DNA of 64,000 nt from Pedobacter yonginensis (GTDB taxonomy: Bacteria; Bacteroidota; Bacteroidia; Sphingobacteriales; Sphingobacteriaceae): the NCBI RefSeq assembly GCF_003173595.1, contig NZ_QGNZ01000001.1, positions 744,001 to 808,000 of the forward strand. The letters are read 5' to 3'. Position 1 is the first letter of the stretch, and each line of letters opens with the position of its first letter. This document shows, piece after piece, positions 1 through 9,146 of this stretch. Position numbers and translations under genes: made by a program. A model generated the notes under the pieces. It ran no database searches, was not told the DNA's origin, and worked only from the letters and a program-made list of their open reading frames with translations.

Positions 1-1168
1 TGTAGCAACCAGCGTGTTGGGCGCGAATCCAACCCCAGCACAGGCTGCACAAGCCCGTTTTTTACGTGCCTTTGCTCAGTTTTCTATTCTAGATGGATGG
101 GGTCAGGTTCCTTATAGAGATGCAGGTGAAGATGTTACTAAACCATCAAGAGTTAGAAATGCAGCCGATGAGATTGCATATTTAATTGCTGAATTAAATG
201 CCATAATCCCAGATTTACCAAATGGACCAGCAAACTTGGCAAACAAAAATGCAGCTAAAGTGCTGTTAATGAAGGTTTATTTAAATAAAGGTGCTTTTTT
301 AAATCGTGCTGCACCAACCTTCGATGCTGCAGATATGGCAAAAGTAATTACATTAGCTGATGAGATTGCTACAGGTGGATATGTGTTAAATGCCAACTAT
401 TTCGATAATTTTGCGCCAACAAATAATGTGCTTTCTCAAGAAAATATCTTCACAGCACAAAACATAGCTGGTTCATCAGGAAGTGATTTAGATGGTCAAT
501 GGAAATGTACCTTACATTACAATCAAAATCCAAATGGCTACAATGGTTTCTCCTCATTGTCTAACTTTTATAACAAATTCGAAGCGACTGATAAAAGAAG
601 AGGTAGTGCCTATACCGGTCAAACAAATGTCTCGGGCATAAGAGTTGGTTTCCTTGTAGGCCAACAATTTGATCAAAATGGTGTAGCATTGAAAGATAGA
701 AAGGGTAATCCATTAGCTTTTACACCAGAAGTGGCCATCATTGAACGCGATCCAAATCACTTGGAAGTTGCAGGTATCCGTGTAATAAAATATCCTATTG
801 ATTATGCAAATACCGGTTCTAAGAAACCAGATAACGATTGGGTTTATTTCCGTTATTCGGATGTGTTGTTAATGAAGGCCGAAGCCCAATTAAGAACCAG
901 CCAATCGGCTCCAGCATTAACAATTGTAAATTCATTGAGAACCGTTAGAGGTGCTTCTGCTTTGGGTAGTTTAACATTAGATATTTTATTAGACGAACGC
1001 GGACGTGAATTGTACTGGGAAAGCTTTAGAAGACAAGATTTAATTCGTTTTGGAAAATTCCTTGATGCTTGGCAAGAAAAACCAGCAAGCACAGCGAAAT
1101 ATTTAGTTTTTCCAATTCCAGACAATCAACTGGGTAACCCTAATCTTCAACAAAACCCTGGCTACTAA
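1..1168 (+). CDS. SusD/RagB family outer-membrane glycan-binding lipoprotein, 3' part only
   Basis: The reading frame is open from the left window edge (frame starting at base 2), so the N-terminus, with its lipoprotein signal, lies outside. The visible 388 residues show the typical C-terminal half of SusD proteins: a TPR-like helical stretch (AQARFLRAFAQF, then DGWGQVPY), the block YFRYSDVLLMKAEAQ, the helix LLDERGRELYWE followed by RRQDLIRFGKF, and the terminal YLVFPIPDNQLGNPNLQQN. SusD proteins sit on the cell surface as the lid of a SusC TonB-dependent transporter and bind oligosaccharide. A susC gene is expected just upstream. The two glycosidases downstream suggest an alpha-glucoside such as trehalose as the substrate, which is inference. 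Confidence 0.93.
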   Translation, partial: VATSVLGANPTPAQAAQARFLRAFAQFSILDGWGQVPYRDAGEDVTKPSRVRNAADEIAYLIAELNAIIPDLPNGPANLANKNAAKVLLMKVYLNKGAFLNRAAPTFDAADMAKVITLADEIATGGYVLNANYFDNFAPTNNVLSQENIFTAQNIAGSSGSDLDGQWKCTLHYNQNPNGYNGFSSLSNFYNKFEATDKRRGSAYTGQTNVSGIRVGFLVGQQFDQNGVALKDRKGNPLAFTPEVAIIERDPNHLEVAGIRVIKYPIDYANTGSKKPDNDWVYFRYSDVLLMKAEAQLRTSQSAPALTIVNSLRTVRGASALGSLTLDILLDERGRELYWESFRRQDLIRFGKFLDAWQEKPASTAKYLVFPIPDNQLGNPNLQQNPGY

Positions 1169-1191
1169 CAGTTAATAAAGCCAGATTATTT

Positions 1192-1245
1192 AAGGCTGAT
1201 ATTGCGATTATTTATCCTATAATTTAATCGCAATTCAGCCTTTTG
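1192..1245 (+). terminator. Hairpin terminator after susD
   Basis: A long inverted repeat pairs 1192-1210 with 1225-1242, with one mismatch, and is followed by TTTTGTTT. It separates susD from the GH65 gene, so the enzyme may have its own promoter or be expressed by read-through. Confidence 0.7.
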
Positions 1246-1277
1246 TTTGCTACACTTCCTTCATAAATGATGTATCT

Positions 1278-3314
1278 ATGAAAAAAAACATATTTGTACT
1301 ACTGCTATTACTCTCTACATTCCATTCAAATGCTCAGGATCCTTGGATACTAAACGCTCAAAAAATAGACCCTAACAAGTATTTTGGGATCACTACCGCC
1401 AATGGGATGATTGGTATTGTTTCATCTCCACAGCCCTTTAAAGTAAAAAATGTTGTGTTGGCAGGCACTTTTGATACTTATGGTCGCGGGCGGGTGAGTA
1501 ATTTTTTAAATGGCTTCAATCTACTTAATATGTACATGGAAATTGATGGGCGAAGATTGGATGAGCAAAACACCAGCAATATGCAACAACAATTGGATAT
1601 GAAGCACGCCGCCTTTACCTCGCAATTAACTTTCGGTAAAAAAGCCAATATTAAATACACCTATTATGCGCTTCGGCATTTGCCCTACACGGTATTAATG
1701 GATGTGACAGTTACCGCGAACGAGGATTTAAAGTTGAGTGCTGCCAGTGTGATGGAAACCCCAGATGCGCTGCGTGACGTAGAAAATTATTACAATGAAA
1801 TCGATCGACCGCATGTAACTTTAAGTTTGCTTACCTCAACAGCCAAAAGCCCGACAGGTAAATTACAACTTTGTGCATCAAATAGTTTTTTGTTTACAGA
1901 GCCACATGCTAGCGAACCAAAAATCATCCACGAAATGTGGGATAACAATAGTCATTTAATGAAGTTTAGCAAAAACTTAAAAGCTGGCGAAAGCTATACT
2001 TATTCCATCATCGGCAGCACAATCAGTTCCGCTCAACATGCTGATCCATTGAATGAAGCCGAAAGAATGACTATTTTTGCCAAGTTAGAAGGGCACGATC
2101 GCTTGCTTAAATACCACAATGCCGCTTGGGATGAATTATGGAAATCGGATATTTTGATAGATGGAGATCCACAAGCACAACAAGATGTGCACAGCATGTT
2201 GTATCACCTCACATCTTTCTCTCGTGCAGGAACTGCTTATTCACTTTCGCCAATGGGCTTATCGGGTTTGGGATATAACGGACATGTATTTTGGGATACC
2301 GACATTTGGATGTTCCCGGCTTTACTTGTTCTTCATCCTGACATTGCAAAATCTTTAATTGAATACAGATTTGAACGCTTAGAAGCCGCTAAAAGAAATG
2401 CATTTTCTCATGGATTTAAAGGTGCAATGTACCCTTGGGAAAGTGCAGATAGTGGAGTAGAAGAAACACCAGTTTGGGCGTTGAGCGGACCATTTGAGCA
2501 TCACATATCTGCCGATGTAGCTTTAGCCGCTTGGAATTACTATTGTGTAACCCAAGATCAGGTTTGGCTCAAAGAGAAAGGTTGGCCAATGCTATCAGCA
2601 ACCGCAGATTTTTGGGCCAGTAGGGTAGAGAGAAATGGAAACAATCAGTATGACATAAAGAACGTGGTAGCGGCCGACGAATGGGCAGAAAATGTTGATA
2701 ATAATGCCTTTACCAATGCTGCTGCGAAATTGAATTTAAAAAACGCAAATTCGGCAGCCGCCATTTTAGGCTTACCGCAAAATAAAGATTGGGCATTGGT
2801 AGAAAAAAATATCCCCATTTTAAGCTTTCCCGACGGCGTCACCAAAGAGCATGCCACTTACAAAGGTGAAGGTATTAAACAAGCGGATGTGAACTTACTC
2901 GCTTACCCACTCAAATCTACTACCGATAAAAATCAGATTGTTAAAGATTTAGCATACTACGAAACCAGAATTCCGGATGAAGGAACACCAGCGATGACGC
3001 ATGCAATTTTTGCGCTTTTGTATGCAAGAACAGGAAATGCAAATAAGGCTTACCAATATTTTAACGAAGCTTATCAACCAAATTTGAATCCACCATTTAG
3101 GGTAATTGCCGAAACCAAGGGGGGTACGAATCCATACTTCGCTACCGGAGCCGGAGGAGTTTTACAAAGCGTATTGATGGGATTTGGAGGAATTGACATC
3201 ACAGCCAAAGGCATTGTTCAAGTTCCGAGTGTTTTGCCATCAAAGTGGAAATCGTTAAAAATTACTGGTGTTGGTGTAGAGCATAAAACGATCCTCCTCA
3301 CCAATAAAAATTAG
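1278..3314 (+). CDS. Secreted glycoside hydrolase family 65 protein (acid trehalase/kojibiose-type)
   Basis: 678 residues. The signal peptide (residues 1-19, ending FHSNAQ) points to export to the periplasm or surface. An N-terminal beta-sandwich-like region is followed by the (alpha/alpha)6 barrel. Family marks are GHVFWDTDIWM (about residues 334-344), the substrate-binding stretch PWESADSGVEETP (about 386-398) and ADEWAENVDNNAFTN (about 465-479). The Glu in DEW aligns with the catalytic acid of GH65 enzymes. GH65 contains inverting phosphorylases and hydrolases acting on trehalose, kojibiose, maltose and nigerose. The VDNNA block and the secreted location resemble acid trehalases, so hydrolysis of an alpha-linked glucobiose is the best guess. 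Phosphorolysis cannot be excluded by eye. It lies between susD and a convergently oriented GH37 trehalase. Confidence 0.88.
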   Translation: MKKNIFVLLLLLSTFHSNAQDPWILNAQKIDPNKYFGITTANGMIGIVSSPQPFKVKNVVLAGTFDTYGRGRVSNFLNGFNLLNMYMEIDGRRLDEQNTSNMQQQLDMKHAAFTSQLTFGKKANIKYTYYALRHLPYTVLMDVTVTANEDLKLSAASVMETPDALRDVENYYNEIDRPHVTLSLLTSTAKSPTGKLQLCASNSFLFTEPHASEPKIIHEMWDNNSHLMKFSKNLKAGESYTYSIIGSTISSAQHADPLNEAERMTIFAKLEGHDRLLKYHNAAWDELWKSDILIDGDPQAQQDVHSMLYHLTSFSRAGTAYSLSPMGLSGLGYNGHVFWDTDIWMFPALLVLHPDIAKSLIEYRFERLEAAKRNAFSHGFKGAMYPWESADSGVEETPVWALSGPFEHHISADVALAAWNYYCVTQDQVWLKEKGWPMLSATADFWASRVERNGNNQYDIKNVVAADEWAENVDNNAFTNAAAKLNLKNANSAAAILGLPQNKDWALVEKNIPILSFPDGVTKEHATYKGEGIKQADVNLLAYPLKSTTDKNQIVKDLAYYETRIPDEGTPAMTHAIFALLYARTGNANKAYQYFNEAYQPNLNPPFRVIAETKGGTNPYFATGAGGVLQSVLMGFGGIDITAKGIVQVPSVLPSKWKSLKITGVGVEHKTILLTNKN

Positions 3315-3332
3315 TAATTCGTAATTAAAAAA

Positions 3333-3372
3333 AAGCTTGTCGAAATCCTAGGAAAGATGTTTCGACAAGCTT
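3333..3372 (+). terminator. Perfect 13-bp stem hairpin after the GH65 gene
   Basis: AAGCTTGTCGAAA (3333-3345) pairs perfectly with 3360-3372. It lies 18 bases after the GH65 stop and just before the repeat block. There is no strong T run, so it may act as an RNA 3' end stabiliser or as part of the repeat family. Confidence 0.55.
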
Positions 3373-3400
3373 AAATGAAAATTGGATTAAAACCAACCTA

Positions 3401-4000
3401 GGGTTGGTCGAGAAATTTTTTCTCGACCCCATAGCTGTGGATTTTTAATCCACCACAGCTCAATGATTTCTCTACTACCTTCGATATCACCTGTCGATAA
3501 TTCATCCTCTCAGCTGAGCGTAGCGAAATAAAGGGATCTTTGAAATTAGGAGCAAAACCAACCTGGGGTTGGTCGAGAAATTTTTTCTCGACCCTAGAGC
3601 TGTGGATTTTTAATCCACCTAAGTTCAATGATTTCTCAACTACCTTCAATATGACGTGCCGATAATCCGTACGCTCAACTGGAGCGCATCCGCTATCGTC
3701 GAAATAGCGATGCATTTTGAAAATCTTTTAAAACTCGTTCGTCATGCTGAATTTATTTCAGCACCTTGATAGCAATTAAAATTGCTTGAATCTTCTGCTT
3801 AACTGGTATCGAAAATAGGTAATAATACTTTTTATTGTTTTTTAATTGGAAAGCAGGTGCCTACTAATCGGTTCCGGCAGTCCCGTGCTCTCTTCAATCT
3901 TTTACCTTAAATCCCTGAAAAAGGGATTTGGTAAAAGGATTTCCGTACCGCCCGGGTTTATTACACTTTGGTAAGTGCAAGAACCGCCATCGCAAAACTA
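3401..4000. repeat. Tandem duplication, copy 1
   Basis: First copy of the 0.6-kb direct repeat. Two hairpin units (3406, 3571) are followed by about 360 bases of non-coding sequence (3643-4000) that recurs almost unchanged 608 bases later. Confidence 0.85.
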
Positions 4001-4609
4001 CGGTTGGTCGAGAAATGTTTTCTCGACCCTAGCTCGATCTGTGGATTTTTATTCCACCTAAGTCCAATGATTTCTCCACTACCTTCGATATGACGTTTCG
4101 ATAATCCATCCGCTCAACTGAGCGAGGCGAAATAAAGTGATCTTTGAAATTAAGAGTAAAATCAACCTGGGGTTGGTCGAGAAATTTTTTCTCGACCCTA
4201 GAGCTGTGGATTTTTAATCCACCAAACAAAGTTCAATGATTTCTCCACTACCTTCAATATGACGTGTCGATAATCCGTCCGCTCAACTGGAGCGCATCCG
4301 CTATCGTCGAAATAGCGATGCATTTTGAAAATCTTTTAAAACTCGTTCGTCATGCTGAATTTATTTCAGCACCTTGATAGCAATTAAAATTGCTTGAATC
4401 TTCTGCTTAACTGGTATCGAAAATAGCTAATAATACTTTTTATTGTTTTTTAATTGGAAAGCAGGTGCCTACTAATCGGTTCCGGCAGTCCCGTGCTCTC
4501 TTCAATCTTTTACCTTAAATCCCTGAAAAAGGGATTTGGTAAAAGGATTTCCGTACCGCCCGGGTTTATTACACGTTGGTAAGTGCAAGAACCTCCATCG
4601 CAAAACTAG
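4001..4609. repeat. Tandem duplication, copy 2
   Basis: Second copy, with hairpin units at 4006 and 4175. It differs from copy 1 by scattered substitutions and a few small indels (for example AAACA inserted after the dyad near 4223). The duplication is therefore not brand new. Confidence 0.85.
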
Positions 4610-4996
4610 GGCTGGTCGAGAAATTTTTTCTCGACCCTAGAGTTGTGGATTTTTAATCCACCTAAGTTCAATGATTTCTCCACTATCTTCGATTTCACCT
4701 GTCGATAATCCGTACGCTCAACTGGAGCGTAGCGAAATAATGGGATCTTTGAAATTAACAGTAAAATCACCCTAGGGTTGGTCGAGAAATTTTTTCTCGA
4801 CCCTAGAGCTGTGGATTTTTAATCCACCACAGTTCAATGATTTCTCCACTACCTTCAATTTCACCTGTCGATAATCCGTACTCTCAACTGAGCGTAGCGA
4901 AATAATGGGATCATTTGAAAAATGAACCAAAATATCTTTAAAAGACTTCTGCGCTATGCTCGAAATGGCGGTGCATCTAATTCAATTGCGTTTAAA

Positions 4997-6583
4997 TTAC
5001 TTTTTCAATAGCTTTAAAAGTACACCGTTTGTCCAACCAAATCCATCCTGCAAAGGATATTCGCCGCCGCCACCTTTACTATCGGTTTCTACCACGTTAT
5101 ATTTCTCCATCAATTTTCCAGTTTCTTTAAACACCGCAATGTTTTGATTCACCCAGCGATCGGAAATATCATCTGCCAATTCCTTATAACGATAATTGTA
5201 TAGCCCTTGAATACTTATATATTGCAAAGGCGCCCAAGCATTTGGTGCATCCCATTGTTCTTTGGTGGTGGTTAATGTCGAGATTAAGCCTCCTTTTTTC
5301 AAGAAATCTTTCTTGATTTTATCTGATACGGCCTTTGCCTGTTTTTCTGTAGCGATATTAAAATATAACGGGAAAGATGAAGCTAAGGTAAGTTGTGCAG
5401 ATTGACGTTTGGTTTTCCAATTGTAGTCGGTAAAAAAAATCTCTTGTTGATTCCAAAAGTATTTCAAAATGGCGGCCTTTCTTTTATTGGCCTTTGCGGT
5501 AAATAGCTGTGCTTTTGCTGCATCGCCCTTTTGTGTATTGGCTTCAGCAATAGCGAGTTCCAAATTATAAAGTAGGGTATTCAAATCAACAGGCAATAGG
5601 TCGGTTGTGATAATCTGGTTAAAGCTTTTTCCATCAGCAAACCATCTGCTGCTAAAATCCCAGCCAGATTCGGCCGCCGAGCGTACATTACGAAGAAAAA
5701 CAGATGGTTGTTGCTTTGTTAATTTCGCCGATTCTACATCTTCCCTATACGATTCTTCGCGGGGTTGGTCGCCTGCATCATAATAGCGATTCAGAACAGT
5801 TCCATCCAACAACTTTACCGAGTGGTTCACAGCAGTGCCGTTTTTTAAGTTTGTAGCGCCTTTCATCCAGAAATCATATTCCTTTTCCAAGGCATCTTTA
5901 TAATCGCTGATTTTAACATCAGGATTGTCTTTAGTGAGCAATTGAACCATGGCCGCAAAGAATGGGGGTTGCGAACGGGTTAAATAATAGCTTCTGTTTC
6001 CGTTCGGAATAAAGCCATATTTATTAATCAGAAAAGCAAAGTTGTCGATCATATCTTTAATCACTTCCACTTTTCCTGCCTTTTGCAATCCCAACATGGT
6101 GAAATACGAATCCCAATAATAAATCTCCCTAAACCGACCGCCCGGCACGATATAGGGTTTAGGCAGTGGGAGCAAAGAGGTTTTGAATGCAGACAAAGTA
6201 TCGGGGTTTCTTTTTAAAACCGTCCATAGGGTGTCTAAATGTTTTTCAATACCAGCGCTAATATCCGATTGATAAACGGCGTTGTGATTTTCGGGCAATG
6301 AAAAGTGCTGATTTACAAATGCATTTAAGTTGAAATCCTTCAATTTCTTTTGCGCATTGTAATCAAGCATAATAGCCGTGGGTTGCATTTTTGGGATGGC
6401 ATCAGCGAATGATTTACTGTCGGGATAAATTCTAGCCATCTGCACCTGCTCGAATAAGCCCGGATAGGTTTGTCTTGGACTTAATTCTTTCTGGGCGAAC
6501 AGTTGATTAGAAAATAGGGACAAATACGCAAACATCATGATTTTGATGGAGCGCTGTAAGTTGTTTGGTTGTTGCTGGCTCAT
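4997..6583 (-). CDS. treA: Secreted GH37 alpha,alpha-trehalase
   Basis: 528 residues. It hydrolyses trehalose to two glucoses. Both GH37 signatures are present: PGGRFREIYYWDSY (residues 147-160) and QWDAPNAWAPLQY near residue 455. The catalytic acid Asp lies in ESGWDFSSRW. The catalytic base Glu is expected in the glycine-rich GGGGEYPLQDGFGWTNGV near the C-terminus. A hydrophobic segment ending SNQLFAQ (residues 16-31) is a signal peptide. The Met at residue 17 (MFAYLSLF) would give a more standard signal sequence, so the start may be there. A Bacteroidota promoter motif lies about 50 bases upstream. Together with the GH65 enzyme it suggests periplasmic use of trehalose or related disaccharides. 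Confidence 0.95.
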   Translation of the reverse strand: MSQQQPNNLQRSIKIMMFAYLSLFSNQLFAQKELSPRQTYPGLFEQVQMARIYPDSKSFADAIPKMQPTAIMLDYNAQKKLKDFNLNAFVNQHFSLPENHNAVYQSDISAGIEKHLDTLWTVLKRNPDTLSAFKTSLLPLPKPYIVPGGRFREIYYWDSYFTMLGLQKAGKVEVIKDMIDNFAFLINKYGFIPNGNRSYYLTRSQPPFFAAMVQLLTKDNPDVKISDYKDALEKEYDFWMKGATNLKNGTAVNHSVKLLDGTVLNRYYDAGDQPREESYREDVESAKLTKQQPSVFLRNVRSAAESGWDFSSRWFADGKSFNQIITTDLLPVDLNTLLYNLELAIAEANTQKGDAAKAQLFTAKANKRKAAILKYFWNQQEIFFTDYNWKTKRQSAQLTLASSFPLYFNIATEKQAKAVSDKIKKDFLKKGGLISTLTTTKEQWDAPNAWAPLQYISIQGLYNYRYKELADDISDRWVNQNIAVFKETGKLMEKYNVVETDSKGGGGEYPLQDGFGWTNGVLLKLLKK

Positions 6584-6631
6584 ATTATTACATTAAAAAA
6601 TAAATATAATTAATTTTGGGATTAATGGCGA

Positions 6632-6639
6632 CAAATGTA
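6632..6639 (-). promoter_or_regulatory. Bacteroidota -7 box TACATTTG upstream of the trehalase
   Basis: The minus strand reads TACATTTG, matching the Bacteroidota -7 consensus TAnnTTTG, 49 bases before the trehalase start. I see no clear -33 TTTG. The 252-base gap 6584-6835 holds this and the upstream region of the LytTR gene and nothing else recognisable. Confidence 0.45.
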
Positions 6640-6841
6640 GTAGTTAATATACAGCTGGGCATGGATGCTTCTATTGCGCGGTCTGAAAAATAATCTCGAT
6701 ATTTGTATAAATCTAAATGGGTTGTATCATTAATCAACTACACCTGTTTCCCGAATACATTTCTCATTATCAGTTAATTCTGTTGAGTCTGTAATCTTTC
6801 CCTGTTGTTGTATTTCTATTCTAGCATTTATTCAATTGTTA

Positions 6842-7684
6842 ATGATTAACTGTTACATTATAGGGGAAATTTCTTCTGTTGAACCGCTTTGTGGTTTGAT
6901 TAATAATTATCCAATTACCGAGCTTAAGGGCTATTCTATGCAGAAACCCGAAAGCTTCGATCCGGTATATTCCTTACGACCAGAAATTGTGTTTATAGAC
7001 GATAAGTTTTTAATAAACAACGAAACATGGCTAGAGCGAATTAGGCAATTTGCCGCAATAATCATCGTATCAAATCAAATTGACAGAGCTTTTGAAGCTT
7101 TTGAATATCAGGCATTTGATTATCTGCTTAAGCCAATTTCTTTTAATCGTTTCGTAAAATGCATTAACAAGTTTGATCACATCACTCAGCTTGCTCACCA
7201 TCCTAAACTGCCCAGATTGCAACCCATTTCGGATTGTTTTTTTATAAAGGCAGATTCGAAAGGGATTAAACAGGTATTGATTAAGTGTAACGACCTCATT
7301 TATATAGAGGCCTTGCAAAATTATGTTATTCTTCATTTGGAAAGGGATAAGAAGTTTTGCTGTTATAATACCATGAAAGAAATGGAAGATAGCTTGCCCG
7401 AGCATGAATTTTCAAGAGTACATAAATCTTTCATCATCAACGATTCTAAAATCATTTCTATTGATGGTAATGCCATTTCGTTAAAGGGTACTGAAAATCT
7501 TAAGATTATCTTCGGCACCATCTATAAAAAAGCATTTATGGAGAAAAAAAGCGATATCATCATCAAGCGCCACCGGAAAGGTGGGGAGATATTGACATAT
7601 CCAAAACTTGCAACCTCATTTATTTTATGTTTAGGGGCATCGCTTCAACTCATTCATCTCCTTAATCCATTCTTACCCCTTTAA
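6842..7684 (+). CDS. LytTR-domain regulator with degenerate receiver and C-terminal hydrophobic segment
   Basis: 280 residues from ATG 6842; a TTG two codons earlier is less likely. Residues 1-110 resemble a CheY-like receiver: PEIVFIDDKF carries an Asp at the phosphoacceptor strand, and AFEYQAFDYLLKPISFNRF is the conserved K-P end. The acidic pair normally near the N-terminus is absent (YIIGEISS instead). Residues about 130-245 form a LytTR DNA-binding domain (NDLIYIEALQNYVILHL, then FSRVHKSFIINDSKI). The last 22 residues are hydrophobic (FILCLGASLQLIHLL), unusual for a soluble regulator. The next gene starts 2 bases downstream, so it heads the secretion-like operon and probably regulates it. 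A membrane-tethered or phosphorylation-independent mode is inference. Confidence 0.85.
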   Translation: MINCYIIGEISSVEPLCGLINNYPITELKGYSMQKPESFDPVYSLRPEIVFIDDKFLINNETWLERIRQFAAIIIVSNQIDRAFEAFEYQAFDYLLKPISFNRFVKCINKFDHITQLAHHPKLPRLQPISDCFFIKADSKGIKQVLIKCNDLIYIEALQNYVILHLERDKKFCCYNTMKEMEDSLPEHEFSRVHKSFIINDSKIISIDGNAISLKGTENLKIIFGTIYKKAFMEKKSDIIIKRHRKGGEILTYPKLATSFILCLGASLQLIHLLNPFLPL

Positions 7685-7686
7685 TT

Positions 7687-8643
7687 ATGATTCGTTTAAA
7701 TAAAATAAACTCCCTGGGTTTATTGGCCTTAATCTGTACACTTTTTTACGGCTGTACCGAGTTTATTGAACCCTCACTTACGAGCCGAACGGTAGTCATC
7801 ATTTCTCCGGCCAATCAATCCGAATCCAATATTTACCAGCAAACTTTTTGGTGGGAACCGCAGGCAGACGCTTTGGGCTATCGGCTACAGGTTGTTGCGC
7901 CGAAATTTAGCAATGCTTCAAAATTTGTACTGGACACGTTGATTAAAACGGACAAGTTTACATTTACCCTTGAACCAGGAAATTATGAGTGGCGGGTAAG
8001 AGCGGAAAATGGAAGCAGCGTAAGCAGTTATACCACAAATTCGCTTGTTATCCATCCGTCCTCATTAAAAGAGCAATCCGTACAGCTTTCAACTCCAACC
8101 GATGTTTACTATACATCCGATGCGAATATTAGTTTTAGTTGGCTTAAACTTTTTGGTGCAAGTCAATACAGGCTTCAAATCGATAATCAGAACTTTGCCG
8201 ATGAAACGAAGCTGACCCTAAACGCGGTGAGCGACAATACAGTTTTTCTTCATAAGCTGCTAAAGGAAGGTGCTTATCAGTATCGAGTGCGCGCAGAAAG
8301 TACCTCCGAGGTATCGAAATGGAGCGTGGTAAGGAATTTGGTTTATGATGTAACAGCGCCATCAAAGCCCGATTTAGTTTCTCCAGCAAACAAACAAACC
8401 ATCACCCTGCCCACAAAGCTTTTATGGAATAAGGTTACAGATGCAGAAAAGTATGAGCTGTATTTGTACCAAAAAGATTCCGTTACCCTTTACAATACCA
8501 ATTACCCAGCGCTCTTGACTACAAATGAACAAACCATTAGCAGTGGCACACAAGGCGAAACCTTTGTGTGGCGTACCAGAGCGATAGATAAGGCAGGAAA
8601 TAAAAGCAGTTTTAGCGATTACCGAACTTTTACAATACAATAA
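7687..8643 (+). CDS. Lipoprotein with three fibronectin type III-like repeats
   Basis: 318 residues. The signal peptide ends in a lipobox-like FYGC, so the mature protein probably starts at Cys 23. The rest consists of three repeats of about 90 residues, each starting near a Ser/Thr-Pro-Ala/Thr pair (ISPANQSES, LSTPTDVYY, VSPANKQTI) and ending in a YxWRVRA-type strand (YEWRVRAENGSS, YQYRVRAEST, FVWRTRAIDKAGN). That is the pattern of FN3 or bacterial Ig-like modules. The start lies 2 bases after the LytTR stop and the end overlaps the next start by one base, so it is co-translated with the operon. Its role is unknown. Surface anchoring or scaffolding for the secretion machine is plausible. Confidence 0.8.
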   Translation: MIRLNKINSLGLLALICTLFYGCTEFIEPSLTSRTVVIISPANQSESNIYQQTFWWEPQADALGYRLQVVAPKFSNASKFVLDTLIKTDKFTFTLEPGNYEWRVRAENGSSVSSYTTNSLVIHPSSLKEQSVQLSTPTDVYYTSDANISFSWLKLFGASQYRLQIDNQNFADETKLTLNAVSDNTVFLHKLLKEGAYQYRVRAESTSEVSKWSVVRNLVYDVTAPSKPDLVSPANKQTITLPTKLLWNKVTDAEKYELYLYQKDSVTLYNTNYPALLTTNEQTISSGTQGETFVWRTRAIDKAGNKSSFSDYRTFTIQ

Positions 8644-9146
8644 TGAAGAATAGAAAATCAGTTTATCTTCTAATTTGTTGCGTAATAGCGGTTTGGGGCA
8701 TCATCGGGTATAGAATATACGCAGCAACTACAGGCGATGAAACCACACCAATAAGCTCGAACAATTCTTCTCGAAAGGGCTATTTTAAATTAATCGATCA
8801 TAGCCAAGACACCTATTCTCTTCATGCAGATTACCCTGATCCGTTTAGGGGTTTCGATGATGCTCCTGAAGAAAAACCTCTTGATGAGCATCCGATCGTC
8901 AGCCAATCAAGTCAAAATACGGCCTTCACCAAACCTGAAATTAATTGGTATGGCATACTCTTTTTAGGCTATATCCTTAATCCTCAAAGTAAAAAAAAGG
9001 TAGGTATTTTCAGTGTAAACGGACATGAAACGATGCTTAGTGAAGGTGAGCAGGCTAGTGGCCTTAAAATTAACAAGTTCGTTGGTGATTCTGTAAAAGT
9101 CACCTATCAAAAGGCAAGCAAATTTATATCGATTAAAAGACAATGA
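8643..9146 (+). CDS. GspC/PilP-like bitopic inner-membrane protein
   Basis: 167 residues: a short cytoplasmic N-terminus, one membrane helix (about 7-28), a disordered linker, the DPF motif (YPDPFRGFDD) and a compact C-terminal domain. That domain (WYGILFLGYILNP, KVGIFSVNGHETMLSEGEQ, GLKINKFVGDSVKVTY) has the beta pattern of the GspC homology region or PilP: G, a strand, a glycine-rich turn, EGE, then a DSV strand. In type II secretion GspC bridges the inner-membrane platform and the secretin. The assignment rests on topology, the DPF and EGE patterns and the pilin and GspF neighbours, not on strong sequence identity. It overlaps its upstream neighbour by 1 base and its downstream neighbour by 4. 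Confidence 0.6.
   Translation: MKNRKSVYLLICCVIAVWGIIGYRIYAATTGDETTPISSNNSSRKGYFKLIDHSQDTYSLHADYPDPFRGFDDAPEEKPLDEHPIVSQSSQNTAFTKPEINWYGILFLGYILNPQSKKKVGIFSVNGHETMLSEGEQASGLKINKFVGDSVKVTYQKASKFISIKRQ

Larger units (their letters stand above)
3401..4940. repeat. Composite intergenic repeat block with tandem duplication
   Basis: About 1.5 kb without a credible gene. A hairpin unit (GGTCGAGAAA, TTT, TTTCTCGACC) followed by a second small dyad (GTGGAT, TTTTA, ATCCAC) occurs six times. The first hairpin starts at 3406, 3571, 4006, 4175, 4614 and 4780, so spacing alternates between about 166 and 437 bases. The region 3401-4000 is repeated at 4001-4609 with a constant offset of 608 bases over 3643-4000. 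The third copy (4610-4940) has only the short half. Each long half carries a dyad with CTTTTACC and AAATCCCT on one arm and AGGGATTT and GGTAAAAG on the other (3899-3937 and 4507-4545). Each also carries a GCTGAATTTATTTCAGC dyad. Short open frames in this block merely read through the repeats. Confidence 0.9.

Noticed and set aside
3398..4229. Two minus-strand open frames of 105 and 66 codons in the repeat block
   Set aside because: Both read through the same hairpin repeats (sharing VEKKFLDQPQV-like translations) and have no coding context, so they are by-products of the repeats.
3401..4940. Possible CRISPR array
   Set aside because: Repeat spacing alternates between about 166 and 437 bases, the inter-repeat DNA is itself duplicated, and no cas genes are near.
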